Below are positions 14,101 through 26,455 of a DNA stretch of 64,000 nucleotides, in pieces. This DNA comes from Membranipora membranacea (lineage: Eukaryota > Bryozoa > Gymnolaemata > Cheilostomatida > Membraniporidae): positions 1,364,001 through 1,428,000 of the forward strand of contig OU612065.1 in the NCBI GenBank assembly GCA_914767715.1. The letters run 5' to 3'. The translations under genes were made by a program, and so were the position numbers. Positions within the stretch are counted from its first letter, which is position 1. The number at the start of each line of letters is the position of its first letter. The notes below the pieces were generated by a model. It had not been told where the DNA came from. It saw nothing but the letters and a program-made list of their open reading frames with translations, and searched no databases.

Positions 14101-17100
14101 TATAGAGAGCCTGATGGCTTCACCTAGGATGTGATTCAACTGAAATACAATTTCAAGAACAACTCCTATTCTCAATTTATGTACAGGATATGCCGGTACC
14201 ATCGATGGGTAACTATCACCTTATCAAATATGCAGATGATACAATCTTACTAGAACTATGCTATCCTAATGTACCATCTACATTACCTGCTGCAGCAGAA
14301 TGTCTAACCAGCTGGTTCAGCTCGCAAGATCTGCTCCTCAATGTCTCTAAGACTAAAGAACTCATATTTACCTACATGAGAGACAACCGTGCATGTGATC
14401 CCCTGGTAATCAATGGCACAGTAGTTGAGCAGGTCGAGTCATTTGTATATTTAGGTACCACTGTTGACCACAAGTTGAGCTTTAAGGCACATTCTGAGGC
14501 AGTAATCAAGAAAGCTCGTAAGCGCCTGTTTATTATGAAGAAGTTGTCCTCTCTTGGTATTTCTAAACCAATCAGAATGCGATGTTACTATACTTTCATT
14601 TAATATGTTTTTATTTATCATCTATGTACATTATTTGGCCATATATCCAAAACATGTCGCAACTCCATTAATGATGTTATATCAACCGCTAGCTTTTTAG
14701 CTGACTGTGAAGTCCCATCTCTGTGCGAGGTTTTTACCAGAGTTTTTAAGAACCGTTGTCTTCGTATGTATGCAACAGACAATGAGCCAATATTAGCCCT
14801 AGCTACACTTCCATCAGGGCGCTACTGTAATATCAAATGTAGGATAGAGCTACGGAGACAATGCTTTAGAGCACAATGTGTGAAATTTTTAAACTCCGTT
14901 TTCTTCAAAAGATAATATTTTATAATGTGCAGACTTTTATATCACTAGTAACTTTTTAGCTCTACAAAACCAATATTTCTTAACCATAACGGCAGAGACA
15001 GAATAAAGTATATATATATATATATATAACTCATTGACGATACATAATGTCAAAAAATCTGCCAGCAATGATGTCTACTACCTACAAAAAGATTTTTCTG
15101 TCTGTAATTGGCGACCACAGACTGATGAGGCAATTTGCTTTTTAATGTTCCTCAAAATCATCAGCCCAAAATGGTTGAAATTTGTAATGGCTCTGACAAT
15201 GTTGGTAATTTACTGAGTGTGAGTGCTTCAAGTGATTGACGTTGCCGATGTATTATGGGTATTTTGTTTACCTGTAGAAAGCTTGTCTTGAGTGACTCGT
15301 ATGAATCTGGGCTGAGCCCATCTTTGACTAGAGATAGTAAGCACATGAGTCTAAGTATGGTAACTTTATCTCTCTGCTGATGTATACTATCCTCTATATA
15401 TCTGATATTCTCTGTCATACCCTGACTCTCCAGCAAACCTGCAGGTAAGAGAGACAGGTGATACAGCCACAACAGGTGTGAGAGAGCGACAGGTGTGACA
15501 GCGTGACAGGTGAGACAGCGCAACAGGTGTAACTATAGGTGGTGAGGAGCTTAAGTAAATAACATGATGTTAATCTCCCTCCTGATTCAGGTTACATGGT
15601 TCCAATCTAAGATTTCTATTGGTTTGTTGTTATGGCACACATGTACTACTCAAGTCAATTAATGTTTATTTAGAATAAATGGCAGTCATCATTGACACAG
15701 AGATACATCACATTGGTAGGTGCTGTTACATACCTACCATGTTCAGTGGCTAACTGTTCCTCTAGTTCTCCTCCTTGTGTCTTACGTTTAGTTATTACCT
15801 CACAGGCACTTATATGTAACGTTAGAGATTTATGTGTAGCCTTCAGATCTTTCAATTCATTAGCTACAAAATTCTTCATCTGCGCAACACTCATATCATC
15901 CTTTGTCTAAAATATATATAATGTTTGAAAATGTCACATTGACAAGTTGTGATACGTAGTCAGAGTAGTGCATAAAATTTATTCCTGGTGTTCCTGCTGC
16001 TCAACTTGACTCCTATTACCAACAGCTTAAGGCAAATCCCAAGTTAGTCAAACAATATTGAAAAAAAGATTGAGTTCGTTTTTCAGCTTACATCATATTT
16101 TTTCTGGAGATCTTTAGCTTTGCTACTTAGGAGCTTGAACACTGTGGAGAAATGCTTGTTTCTGACTTCATCAAACAGCTAAAACCAAACAAAGAAATGT
16201 TATCGCAAATATTGAGAATACATATTCCCCAAAGTGAGACTGTGTGGCGATCCATTATCTATCAACCCCTTTCATTCCTCTGCTGTACTGGAAAGATATA
16301 TTCTAGCCATGCATTACCACGGAAAAGGGATGATGGGGTTGTTAGAATCCGCTCCTCATATACAACAACATTAATTTACTATTCATTAACTGGAGAATAA
16401 ATTAAATAGAATAGTAGTTACGCATATTCAAAGTTGTCTTCTCTTTGTATCTTTATCAGAAAAACATTTGCCGACAGACACCAAATGGAATAACTCTGCC
16501 TAAATTCTGAACTCAAGCGCGGATCTATGATCTTTCTCCTTTGTGGATCTCAATATAGAAAGTGGCAATAGAGGTTAAAGAGGAACTTAACATAGATTGA
16601 ACTCATCAACCTTGGACCTTCATTTTACTGCACACTATACTTAGGACATGGGGGAGGAATGTTATGAAAATTAAAATTCAATCCGTGCAATGTAAAGCTT
16701 TTTTTTGGGAGAATTAAAATTAGCAATAATTAGTGACATCATTGGAAAAAGCAGACAACTCCAGTACAAAGATAGTAAATATTGCTGGTGCATATGTACT
16801 GTCTCATTCAAAGCAGGCAGTATAATTTCGCAGCAGTATGGCAATTTATTTATGGCTCACCGCACACACTAATTTAATGGGCATTATATCCCCAGCATGA
16901 GTCAGTATGCATTCTATTGCTCATCTAAACAGTTCACATACTAAATCTGCTAAGTATTCATACTCCAAGCTCCGCCCACCAAAATTCAAAATAGTATTAC
17001 TATTGAGATATTTCAGTAATTATTAGTTTAATTATATTTAAAATACTCACTATTATGGCAGAGTTTTTAAATCAAAATAAAAAATCCTTTATTTACTGAG

Positions 17101-20100
17101 AAAATATTATATGAATATCTATGAATCATTCACATCAGGGAGAATGGAATTCTCCCTGTTCACATGATACAATCAATACTATGAGGATCAGGTGAGTGAT
17201 GTCACAGCTCTGATGAATTGCTAGGTATGAGGTGAGTGATGTCACTAGGCGGGAAATTTCACACATGACCAAAGTTGGAACATGACACTCTATATGACTG
17301 TGAACATTTGGGCAAATTTGGGCAAATATGGATTTCAAGTTAAGTTCCTCTTTAACCTTTTCGAATTGACTTTGATCTTCCAGTTCCTGGTTTTTTTTAT
17401 CTCAACTAAGTGTAATGTGCATTATTAATGTCACTTGCGGGCTAAGTAATTTAATAAAGCTTCGCCGACCTTCACAGACGGCTACTACCCTAGAGTCATT
17501 TCATTATCAGCCATTCTCAGCGCTAATATTTGTATTTCAATTATCATAAAACGACTTCATTATCCAGGCTTGCAAAAATGGAAATAGCTGGTGACTTGGT
17601 TGAGTTTACTTCTGCATTACCTTATCCTGAGAGCTAAGGGGCATCTTTACACATTTATCAGTTCCAGTGACCTCTTGATCAAATTCGACGACACCACAAT
17701 GTATTCCAAATGTATCATCTAGTAGTCCTTCATATGTTACTTGTGAACATAGCGGACTAATCAAATCAACATCTGAAACAGTTACAAACAAAGTAATTCA
17801 CTCTCCGGTAGCCTTATATCAAAGGCCCCTTTTTTGTTTTCTTTTTTGGGCCTTATGAGACAGGGAAGGTCCAATTAGTTATTATTATCCTCTTTCTTTC
17901 TTTTGGTCACATGAACGTCGAGAGTTTTAATTGTTATTTCTAGATGTCCCATTTTTGACAGAATAGGAAAATGAATGTATTTTGGGTTATGCCTTATTCA
18001 TTATTAGTTTATGTTTAAAATCATTGTTTTATTTTGCTTGTGATGTCAATATTTGTATGAATAATAGTAAACAAAGAAGGGGCCTTTGAGATAGGGCTAA
18101 TCTCTGGTGATACCACAGATTGGTAGTGCTCTCAAACATGGGAAAGGGAGTTGTTATGTTGTCAAGAATCTCATATGTAGAGATGATGAAAAGAAAATAA
18201 AGTAACCCAGGCAGATTGTATTTTTCAATGCAGCAATTACATGAAGTACATGGCATTCATATTCTATTGTGGAACTTAGCAGCACTTGTACATGTAGAAT
18301 AACTGGAAAATTTGGAGGTTAGAATGAGGGACTTACCTCGGTCTAGTATGATCACATGACCTATCTGACTCTGAAGACCAGCTATATCCTCACCGTACTC
18401 AAGTAATGTCTGTGATAAATCCCATATGTTCTAAAAATAAGCCAACAACATGTAGAGAGCAAGAGTGCATGCCGTTCATCAATTACTTGGAGAGCTGATA
18501 AATAGTTATAAAGGTTATTTTCAATTCATTTTTTAGATTGGACTGCTGTGATTTAGCCTATTTCAAATAAAGAAATGAGGCTTATATATTTAAAATTCAC
18601 TCTACGATTAAATTATAGAAGAGCTGGGGGTTATGGTATTTTTTAACAAGAGAAGACAACTGATTATTGAATCATATCTTGAAGCAGAGAAAGGACTCCT
18701 TAGACAAAGTTTATTGAGCAGTGTCAGTTAACATCTTCTGTATGCAGACCTGCCCTAGCCAAAGAGTTTGTGGAGAATATTTAAGGGTGGGCAGAAGAAA
18801 TTACTGAATTGCACATGGAATATCTCCTTACATGGTAGACATGGGAGTTATAAAACTTTGGGATTTTAGACTAAAGCCACTAAATCTTCAAAAATAGCCA
18901 TAGGAGAAACCAAGTCTTAGATTTCCCTGACCCTGACTATGCTTACCGGCTAGTTCATAAGCTCACCATTGAAATACTTATAACCACTTTTCAATATTAT
19001 CCATCAACATACGAAAAAGAATAAAATTTAGATTCAAATGTTGTTTTCAGCATAGAATACCTTTGCACATTGCCCAACAGCATAAACGTTTTGTAGTTTT
19101 CCATAGGACTGCTGTAATGAAACTAAAGCAGCTGCAACCGTGTGAACCCAAGTCTCGTCATGATCCTGTCAACACAAGAGATAACAGTGTTAGAGAACAT
19201 TCAGACACTGCCTGTCGAATTGTTGAGCAAGAGCGGGCACAAATCTAGGAAGAATCACATGATGATACCAAAGCTTACTAGTACAAGAACTAAATATATA
19301 CAAGTACTATCACTATACAAGTACTAGCGTTGTACAAGTTTTAGCGTTTTACAAGTACTAGCACTGTAAAACGTGAAAATAATAAAAAACGAATAAATAA
19401 ACTGCTGACTACTGACTATACACAACAGCGAGTTCATTTATTTTTTATACACAAACTTACCAGGAAGTACGAAGTATAGAAGAAGTCCAATTCCATTGTT
19501 ATAATATCTCGATCGATTGGAAGTAGATTGAGAGAGAGATTCTCTATATTTAGCCATCCAAACACCCCTTCAACCTCCAGTAACTTTGTGCAGATGTATA
19601 GCTACAAGCAGGTTAGGGATGAATTACTACGTGCTGAAACTCTCTTCAGTAACGGATGATGTCGTTCAGTGAGAAAATTTAGAAGGTTATGCGAGTCTAG
19701 TGCAGTAATATGTTTAAGATTACACGTTATGTTTAGGCAAACAGTAGGCGAAGAGATATAGAAGTAAGTTTGTAGATTCAGAAGGGCATATCAGGTACTC
19801 ATTGTAATGACCAGATAAACTTACAGCCCTTGGGACGTACACTACTGTATAAAGACGGTCTTCTCCTACTGACTTCTCAGCTTTTAATTGCTCCATGATA
19901 AGTTTTGTGATAGGAATAGTAGGTCTGGCTATATATATCCTCCTAAAAGACATATACAAAAGTTTTGAATCAACGAGAATATGTCTCATAATGCTACAAC
20001 TTCACATACTTTGTAACTGATTGCTGAGGCGTGTGAGTTTTACTGACAGAGCAGAGACATAAGATTTTCTGGTCAACATCAAAACCATCATCTGTCATGC

Positions 20101-20824
20101 GTTATAATATCGTCATCACCGTGGCCGTTAAGGTTTATCAGGTCCTTAAAAGCAGAATGACAGGGAAACCTACTGTCTATTCCCCTGAACTGCTTTTGAA
20201 GTATCAATCTTATATATTTTATCCACTCCATGCTCTTTGAGAAATCGTATATCAGCCAAACGGTCAATTGTCTTCATCAAACTTGGATCAATAAATAGAT
20301 CTTTCACACCATGACTCTGTAAGCAAAACTCCACAATTATAAAACACATGTATAACTTCTCACCAATATTGGTTTGACTTATTATCAAATTTTATCAGAT
20401 GTTTTACCTAGTCCTCATTATACTCATTTAATGAGGATATTGTTTGATGGTATATGGATTGTTAGCATGGGAGTATATGTCATGCTAGCCTGCCTTGACA
20501 AAGCTTTTCAAGATGAGCTAAAGCCATGCATATCCTATCCGTATGTTCACTTCTAATAAATACTGGACTTCAGTATTGAAGGAAAAAAAGAAGGCTAGTA
20601 TTACTCTTATTGAAATTTGGCTGCCACGCCCACCCCTATATTTCCTCATACATCATTCGTATATAATCTAAGACAAAGACTCATAAAATAAATTTAAATT
20701 GTTGCATATGCATATCTAGGGTGTGATGCACACATACAGATTCCAGAATGTGCCTCAAGTCATCTCTAACTAGCTTTTTCATTGGCTCCAAGTCTGGAAT
20801 TTCTCCTCTCAGTGCTCCTGCCAT
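11128..20824 (-). CDS. VPS33B: VPS33B, Sec1/Munc18-family vacuolar sorting protein (complete)
   Basis: Fifteen coding exons, all with GT..AG borders and matching phases: 20824-20738, 20316-20174, 19942-19825, 19601-19461, 19165-19061, 18430-18337, 17772-17621, 16178-16092, 15906-15738, 15438-15272, 13768-13571, 13145-13044, 11832-11739, 11490-11371, 11201-11128. Together they give 1851 nt, 616 residues plus TAG, almost exactly the family length. Diagnostic stretches are KDLFIDPSLMKTIDRLADIR near the N-terminus, ILDRDVDLISPLCSQVTYEG in the middle, QMKNFVANELKDLK and LRLMCLLSLVKDGLSP, then FVGGVTYSEIAALRFLG and YRFLILTTNIITGN at the end. These match VPS33B rather than VPS33A. Known role of the family: with VIPAS39 it forms the CHEVI tether, binding SNAREs in endolysosomal and polarised trafficking. 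Start: the ATG at 20824 begins MAGALRGEIPDLEPM. The intron at 13769-15271 carries a LINE remnant. Confidence 0.95.
14150..15006 (+). mobile_element. 5'-truncated LINE (non-LTR retrotransposon) remnant, reverse-transcriptase C-terminus
   Basis: Lies antisense in the VPS33B intron. An open frame at 14190-14602 contains KYADDTILLEL, the catalytic YADD motif of reverse transcriptase, followed by the thumb/C-terminal region (FVYLGTTVDHKLSF). It stops at a TAA (14600-14602), but the same frame continues beyond it to TAA near 14910, ending FRAQCVKFLNSVFFKR, so it carries an in-frame stop. The 3' terminus GGCAGAGACAGAATAA (14991-15006) is followed by an AT-repeat tail. The finger-domain half is missing. 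The same 16-base terminus closes the fragment at 27.5 kb, and the protein matches the copy at 62.1-63.4 kb. Confidence 0.88.
15007..15028. repeat. (TA)n tail of LINE copy
   Basis: Short TA run directly after the shared LINE 3' terminus; simple-repeat tails are usual for this type of LINE. Confidence 0.75.
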
Positions 20825-21564
20825 CTTGATACGTCCTGCACCTGTGCTTTACTCCTTACTCTATTGGTCAGCTTTTATAATTGTAGGCGGACCTTAATTT
20901 GTTTACTTCCTGTCTCAACAAACGTTTTATATGTGTAGTAATGAACAAGAAATTTCCCCCCACATTCAAAATGCATAAAAAAATCATAATAAAATTTCAA
21001 CATAATTAGATTTGACTTTTTATTTCTGCTACCTGTTGTTGTTGTTGACCAAGCTGCAAGCAAGGAGTACTCCTTGCTGCAAGTTACCCCTGGTAAGTTA
21101 TATTTAAGTTTGTAGAAGTGCTTACCTTACCTTACCTTCAACTTAATCCAAACCGTCCACATCACGGGCACATTTGGATAAATATACCTTCAGTGTGTTC
21201 GGAGGGGTATTGCGTACTGGTATTGCAGGTGATTAATTTACAGAAAAAATGATGTTAAAAATACACCAATAATTGAACATCAATAAATTGCCTGCCCAGT
21301 TATGAAGAGAAAGGATTTATAGTAAACAAGTTGACCATAGTTAATCGATGTGTATCCGGCATGTACTTGATATGTACATGTAATGCTAAGATGTTAGTTA
21401 ATTGTTAGAAGGTTGTCAGGTTAATTTGGAGGAAAATATACCTTTACCTCTGGCCTCATTCTATTATAGTAGCTATGTGACCATGCATCACAACTATGCT
21501 GCCAACTAAAGTGCTAGTTTAGTGTTGGCCTGTCTTGACAATAGAAGTGTATTATGTAGTAGAC

Positions 21565-21688
21565 AGCTAACATCATGGGCCCCTGGGACTTACATGCCTT
21601 TATTTACTTTGTCAATGTCCAGTAACAACCACTGATACTGGACATTGGCAAAGTAAAGGCATGTTAGCCCTAGCGGCCCATAACAGCT
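21565..21688. repeat. Imperfect inverted repeat (hairpin element)
   Basis: Left arm 21565-21624 and right arm 21636-21688 are reverse complements with small indels. The inner part pairs best: ATGCCTTTA..CTTTGTCAATGTCCAGTA against TACTGGACATTGGCAAAG..TAAAGGCAT. The loop is about 11 bases. No coding capacity; looks like a foldback or MITE-type element. Confidence 0.85.
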
Positions 21689-21856
21689 AAGTGTAATGCG
21701 CACTTCACTACAATTACTATACTCACTACTACAAAACCAGGCTTATTTATTGCAATGTATGTGAGAAAAATCATTGTCCAGTGCACTATCTATCAGTTTA
21801 TTTATTCACTTGACAGACCCCTGTCTGTTTTTTTTATAAATAAAAGAGGGTAGGGG

Positions 21857-21930
21857 CATTGGACTGCCGCATTTCCTAACTTTGGGCCACCCACACCAAG
21901 CCTAAAGTTAGGAAATGTGGCAGTCCTATG
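21857..21930. repeat. Inverted repeat (31-nt arms)
   Basis: Arms 21857-21887 and 21900-21930 pair with about four mismatches around a 12-base loop. The arm core CATTTCCTAACTTTGGGC recurs as a single arm at 48509-48537 (CATCTCCTAACTTTGGGC), so this belongs to a dispersed family. Confidence 0.85.
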
Positions 21931-22259
21931 GGTTGGGGCTAGCAATAGGCTTTTCCAATCCCAATCCTTTCTGTCTCTGGCTGTGAGTGAAACCAGAACC
22001 GCACCAAGTCTCCGAGAGAGAGGTGGAACAATGCTAGATTGTGTATAACAGTGTAGCGAAATTCAGCATCTCCTGTCTAGACTATGGGTTAAAACAGTTA
22101 AAACTACTACCCGTTGTTCCGAAGGCTTGTAAGCATGTGCATGTGTCCCAGACCCCTCGCTTCCAAATCAGTCAACCACTCTTTTTTTCAGTTGCTTGTC
22201 TTCTCTCATCAAAAGAAAAGGCAAATTCTGGACCCCTTAATACCACAACCATTACTCAC

Positions 22260-22343
22260 CATAGATGCCCACTCAATATCATCCTCATTAGCAAAGACGA
22301 CTTTTAGTGAACCAATTCTCTCCGTGTAGGCCAGCAGCAGCAC
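22260..22343 (-). CDS. Possible exon of an unrecognised minus-strand gene
   Basis: A 28-codon open stretch on the minus strand is flanked by an acceptor-like ATTGAG| and a good donor ATG|gtgagt, phase 0 at both ends. The peptide contains AYTERIGSLKVVFANEDDIE. Residue composition is protein-like, but I do not recognise it and could not find neighbouring exons, so it may be chance or part of a decayed mobile element. Confidence 0.25.
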
Positions 22344-23264
22344 CTCAATATTGTGTCATTGTGTGTAAGGATGATGAACAGAGAAAATTAATAGCAAATA
22401 ATCAAATGACATTTATTATTGTTTCGATTTTTGAAGTGGTACTATTCCATAAGTGGGGCAATAAATAATGTTTTGCTAAAATTATTTTCTGATGCAGATT
22501 CTACAATATTTCTGCAGAACTAACTTGCAAAAGTTACTTGGCAACATTTAGCCAATCAAAATGGATAATTTTGATGATTAGCCAATGACAGTGCAGAGCA
22601 TTTTTGTTTATAAAAGATGGCCGCCAACCATGAGGCTTGCTGCATCAATTCCCCCAACACAGAGCATATGATCAACTCCACTGATTAAATTGTCACAACA
22701 GCAACTGGACAATGCTCTGAGAAAAGCTGAGGATTGGGTTTTGATAGACAAACAGCCTGAGCAGCAGGAAGCTACTGAATTACTCTGGATCAGAGAGATT
22801 AGCTACCATCATAATGCATTATGATCATGGGATATATATTGTGATAGAATGGTGGAGTATGATGACAATAGAAATGAACATTCTTTCTATGCTCACAAAA
22901 TCTGATATCTGAGATTTGCATAACAAAACTAGTAGCTGCACAGAAAGCCCACACCAGGAAAAATGTGAGTGTTAAGATGAATGATTGTGATTGTTTACTT
23001 CACTTTCAGGTTTCAATGTTTTTGTTTACTACAAGTACATTTATTTGTTTATTTCATGAACATACTAGTGTTTCTTCTAGTACTAGTAGCCTATCCTCAT
23101 CTCAGGTGTTTCAATGTGATGGTAGGTTATCAATATTATTAGAAAATCAATAATTTATTAAAAGATTGGGTTTATGTAAAAAAAAAAGGTCTATGTAATT
23201 GTTGACCTTACTTTCAGCAAGGAGTAACTTGGCTATTACAGCTTACTCCAGTCCAAATCACAGG

Positions 23265-23380
23265 CCTTCTGTTGTTGGTGCATGTCCAGTGGTCGAGCGC
23301 CCCAGTGGTCAAGGCCTAAGAGAGAAAAGGCCTCGACCACTGGGGCACTCGACCACTGGACTTGCACCAACTACAGAAAG
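23265..23380. repeat. Inverted repeat with 53-nt arms, flanked by 11-bp direct repeats
   Basis: Arms 23265-23317 and 23328-23380 pair with about five mismatches around a 10-base loop. The arm itself contains CCAGTGGTC twice. The direct repeat GTCCAAATCAC occurs on both sides (23251-23261 and 23387-23397), as a target-site duplication would, though this is longer than most DNA-transposon duplications. Confidence 0.88.
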
Positions 23381-24549
23381 ACTGTGGTCCAAATCACTAC
23401 ATTTAAAGCATGCCAGTTACTCATCAGCCTTTTAATGCTAGTGGGACTGGATTGCTGTTACTACTAGCAAGGCGTAACACTGCTGTTAGCATTATTAGTA
23501 GTGTTAATGTGTTATGATAGCAGTGTTATCAAACTATCATTTATGTATTTAGAATGAAGATACATCTAGTAGTGATGATGACAACGGAAACAAGGCGACA
23601 GCTTGGTTACTCTTTACTGTTCAGTGTTTATGAATTACAGATGCTCGATTCGTTTTTTTTCAGCTGGCTTGTACCAAGCGGCTCAAGCTAGTGAAATAGA
23701 GAGCTTACTATTATATATTTGAAAATTCTGATGATGTGGCAAGAGAAGCACACTACCATCAAACACTATTCCAAGAAGACTTATGAAAGGTGAAGGCTAG
23801 TTCAAAACCTTGAAAACTCTAGAGAAGTAAATAGTTTGCTGGAGGAGATGTTCACCATTTCACACACTCCTAAGACAGGTGACATTCAAGCCTTATTTCA
23901 TTTAGACTCTCACCTCAGCTTGCCAAAAGTTAGTGCTAGCTAACATTAAGTCACCCATAAACTAGCTAAACCTCGCCAAATATTACTCCTCTAGGGTAAC
24001 TATAGGTTATTTGTGTAGTGTTATATCTATTTCAGCATCTATGTTTTATTTAAAGAAGATTCTGCTTGTAAAATATGTGTAGGGTGATGTCATAGGTCTA
24101 AGCAGTTGACATCCATTACAAGAAAGCCATAACCCCCTTCCTCCCCCCCCCCTTGTTTATATATCTACTCGCTTGTAATACGAACAACATATTCATCCAA
24201 CAGATTTGTTTTGCAAGCTTTTTAACTTAGCTGCTAGATGTGATGTGAGATAGAATCATTTTTTGTTCGAAGGTTGTTCTACCTCCTGCTGTCAACTTGA
24301 GATCCAGTTATGCGATTATATTTCCACTCCTTAATCTTGAGTTTCATCATTCTTTCAGTGATACAGCGAAGGAGGAAGAACCACGCAAAAAGGCTTAAAA
24401 TAACTATTCCGAATATAGATCATTGCCAAAGTCCAAGACTAAGAAGCACCAAATTTAACAAGATGACCAAGTACAAAAGTACTCTGATTGCATTTGTGTC
24501 AAAGCATGTTTTCACGTGAATTTTATATTCTTAATGTCCTTTGTTGCAT

Positions 24550-25035
24550 GCCCACACGTTGACATAGGTCACATTGCAGGTATGTGTTTTACTGCTGTAT
24601 ATATTCATTTGACACAGGCTTGTACCAATATCTACTTTCCAATTAGTCAATGAAGAGGATTTGTACCTTGAATGTATTTATCAATACTGGTTTTCGCAGC
24701 AGGAAATACTCGTTTTTTTTGCTTTCCTTCTTGTTTACACAGGTCATATTATTGTTGGTATTCACTTATTGTATTTTTATGTTACAATTTTATATATGTT
24801 TGTACATATATCTCACCTTCCAATTAGTCATTGACTGGATTTTTACCTTGATAAAGAATGTATTATATCAATACAGGTTTTCGATGCATTTGATAAGCAC
24901 GTTAGTTCGTCTTTCTTTGCTTTCCTTCACGTTGACACTGGTCACATTGTGGATATATCTTTGTTTATACTGGTGTGTACTTGTATTGCACCTCTCAATA
25001 AGTCAATAAAGAGGATCTGTTTGTGCCTTGGTAGA
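24550..25035. repeat. Diverged tandem repeat, three copies of ~185 bp
   Basis: Three successive blocks share the order: GCTTTCCTTC-type lead, CACGTTGACA(C/T)(T/A)GGTCAC, a T-rich stretch, CCAATTAGTCA(A/T)TGA, GGATTT(G/T)TACCTTG, and TCAATAC(T/A)GGTTTTCG. The third copy is truncated. The frames that read through them are T-rich and unlikely to be coding. Confidence 0.75.
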
Positions 25036-25261
25036 TAATACACATACAGAAGGCTCATTATAAAACGAAATTTTGCAACTTTTTTGTCTTTTCTTAGCCT
25101 CTGTAGAAAGAATATGCACTCTGAGAGTTATGAACTTTACATAATTGGATTCGCAGCGAAATTCGGGTCTAGTTTCACTCAATTCTAGGTAACCCCAGAG
25201 AGATAATTATTATTAAATGCAATTTTTTGATCACTCATTGGCAAGAAATTTCTGGACTCTA

Positions 25262-25723
25262 CCTGTTTTTCGCATCTTAACAGTTTTCCACCCTGTCCCC
25301 ATATATTTCCAATTCATAATTAGACTGCTACCAGTTATTTTATATTAGGGTCTTCTTATAAAAAGATAATGAAAATCACATGTTAAGTTTATTTATCGCT
25401 GTTATTCTGGAAAGGTTGGCAAAACCTATTTTTATGCCACAACTGTGTTTGAGGGGTGTCTACAATCTGTCTGTAAAACGTCAATAGATGGATTTAGCAG
25501 TATGATATTTTCTCAAAATCCACTCAAGATATACATGATATTGATTAAAAAATTTCAATGACGCCACATCATTCTATGATCTTTGCCGAAAGAAGTTAAA
25601 TGGTAAAAATGCTTTATATACCCCCTTTTCCACGTTTCTTACTTGGATCCGCCCCCTTTTGCCCCATCTGTAAAATAGTACATATGCGCCATCAGAACGG
25701 CCATAAAAACTACCCCAGACAAA
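25262..25723. repeat. Direct duplication, copy 1 (~460 bp)
   Basis: Aligns by eye, with scattered substitutions and small indels, to 25993-26455. Shared landmarks include ACTGCTACCAG, GCAGTATGATATTTTC, TCTGTAAAACGTCAA, AGAAGTTAAAT and CATCAGAACGGCCATAAAAA. No convincing protein-coding frame is common to both copies. Confidence 0.88.
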
Positions 25724-25992
25724 AGCGGTGGGTGCTCATGTTTGAAGGCCGGTTTGCATTGTACGCAATTGTGTGGATGCCTTCAATGCGACAATGGCAG
25801 GGACGACACTCAGCAAGATGAGTATGACCAAATTACCGATGATGAAGACCTTTACCTTTAAACTAGTATGAATTTGCATCCTTTCTTTGTTTTGTCTTAG
25901 CAGTGATACTTATGTGCTATTTAAAATAGCTATTAAATTCAAAATACATAATCAGATTACACGCTTTACCAGAATAAAACTTCATAAACGTT

Positions 25993-26455
25993 TACCTGTT
26001 TTTCACATCCCAACTGGATCCACCCCTTTCTCATATATTCTCAATTTATTATTACACTGCTACCAGATACTTTATGATGGGGTCTTTTTATAAACAAATC
26101 ATGAAAAATGACATGAGAAGTACATTTATCACTGTTATTCTTGCACGCTTGCACAAAACCTATTATTATGCCGCAACTGTGTTCGAGGGGTGACTACAAT
26201 TTGTCTGTAAAACGTCAACCATTGGGTTTAGCAGTATGATATTTTCCCAAAAACTACTCAAGATATGCATGAAATTGATAAAAAAAATTCAATGACACTG
26301 CTTCATTCTATGAACTTTGCCAAGAGAAGTTAAATTGCAAAAAACGCCCTTTTAACCCCCTTTTTAGTGTCTCTTACTTGGATTCGCCCCTTTTTGCCCC
26401 ATTTGTGAAATGGTACATATGCGTCATCAGAACGGCCATAAAAAACTACACCAGA
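25993..26455. repeat. Direct duplication, copy 2 (~460 bp)
   Basis: Second copy of the 25262-25723 segment, about 731 bp downstream in the same orientation. Divergence looks to be roughly a fifth of positions, so the duplication is not recent. The spacer (25724-25992) is unique as far as I can see. Confidence 0.88.
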
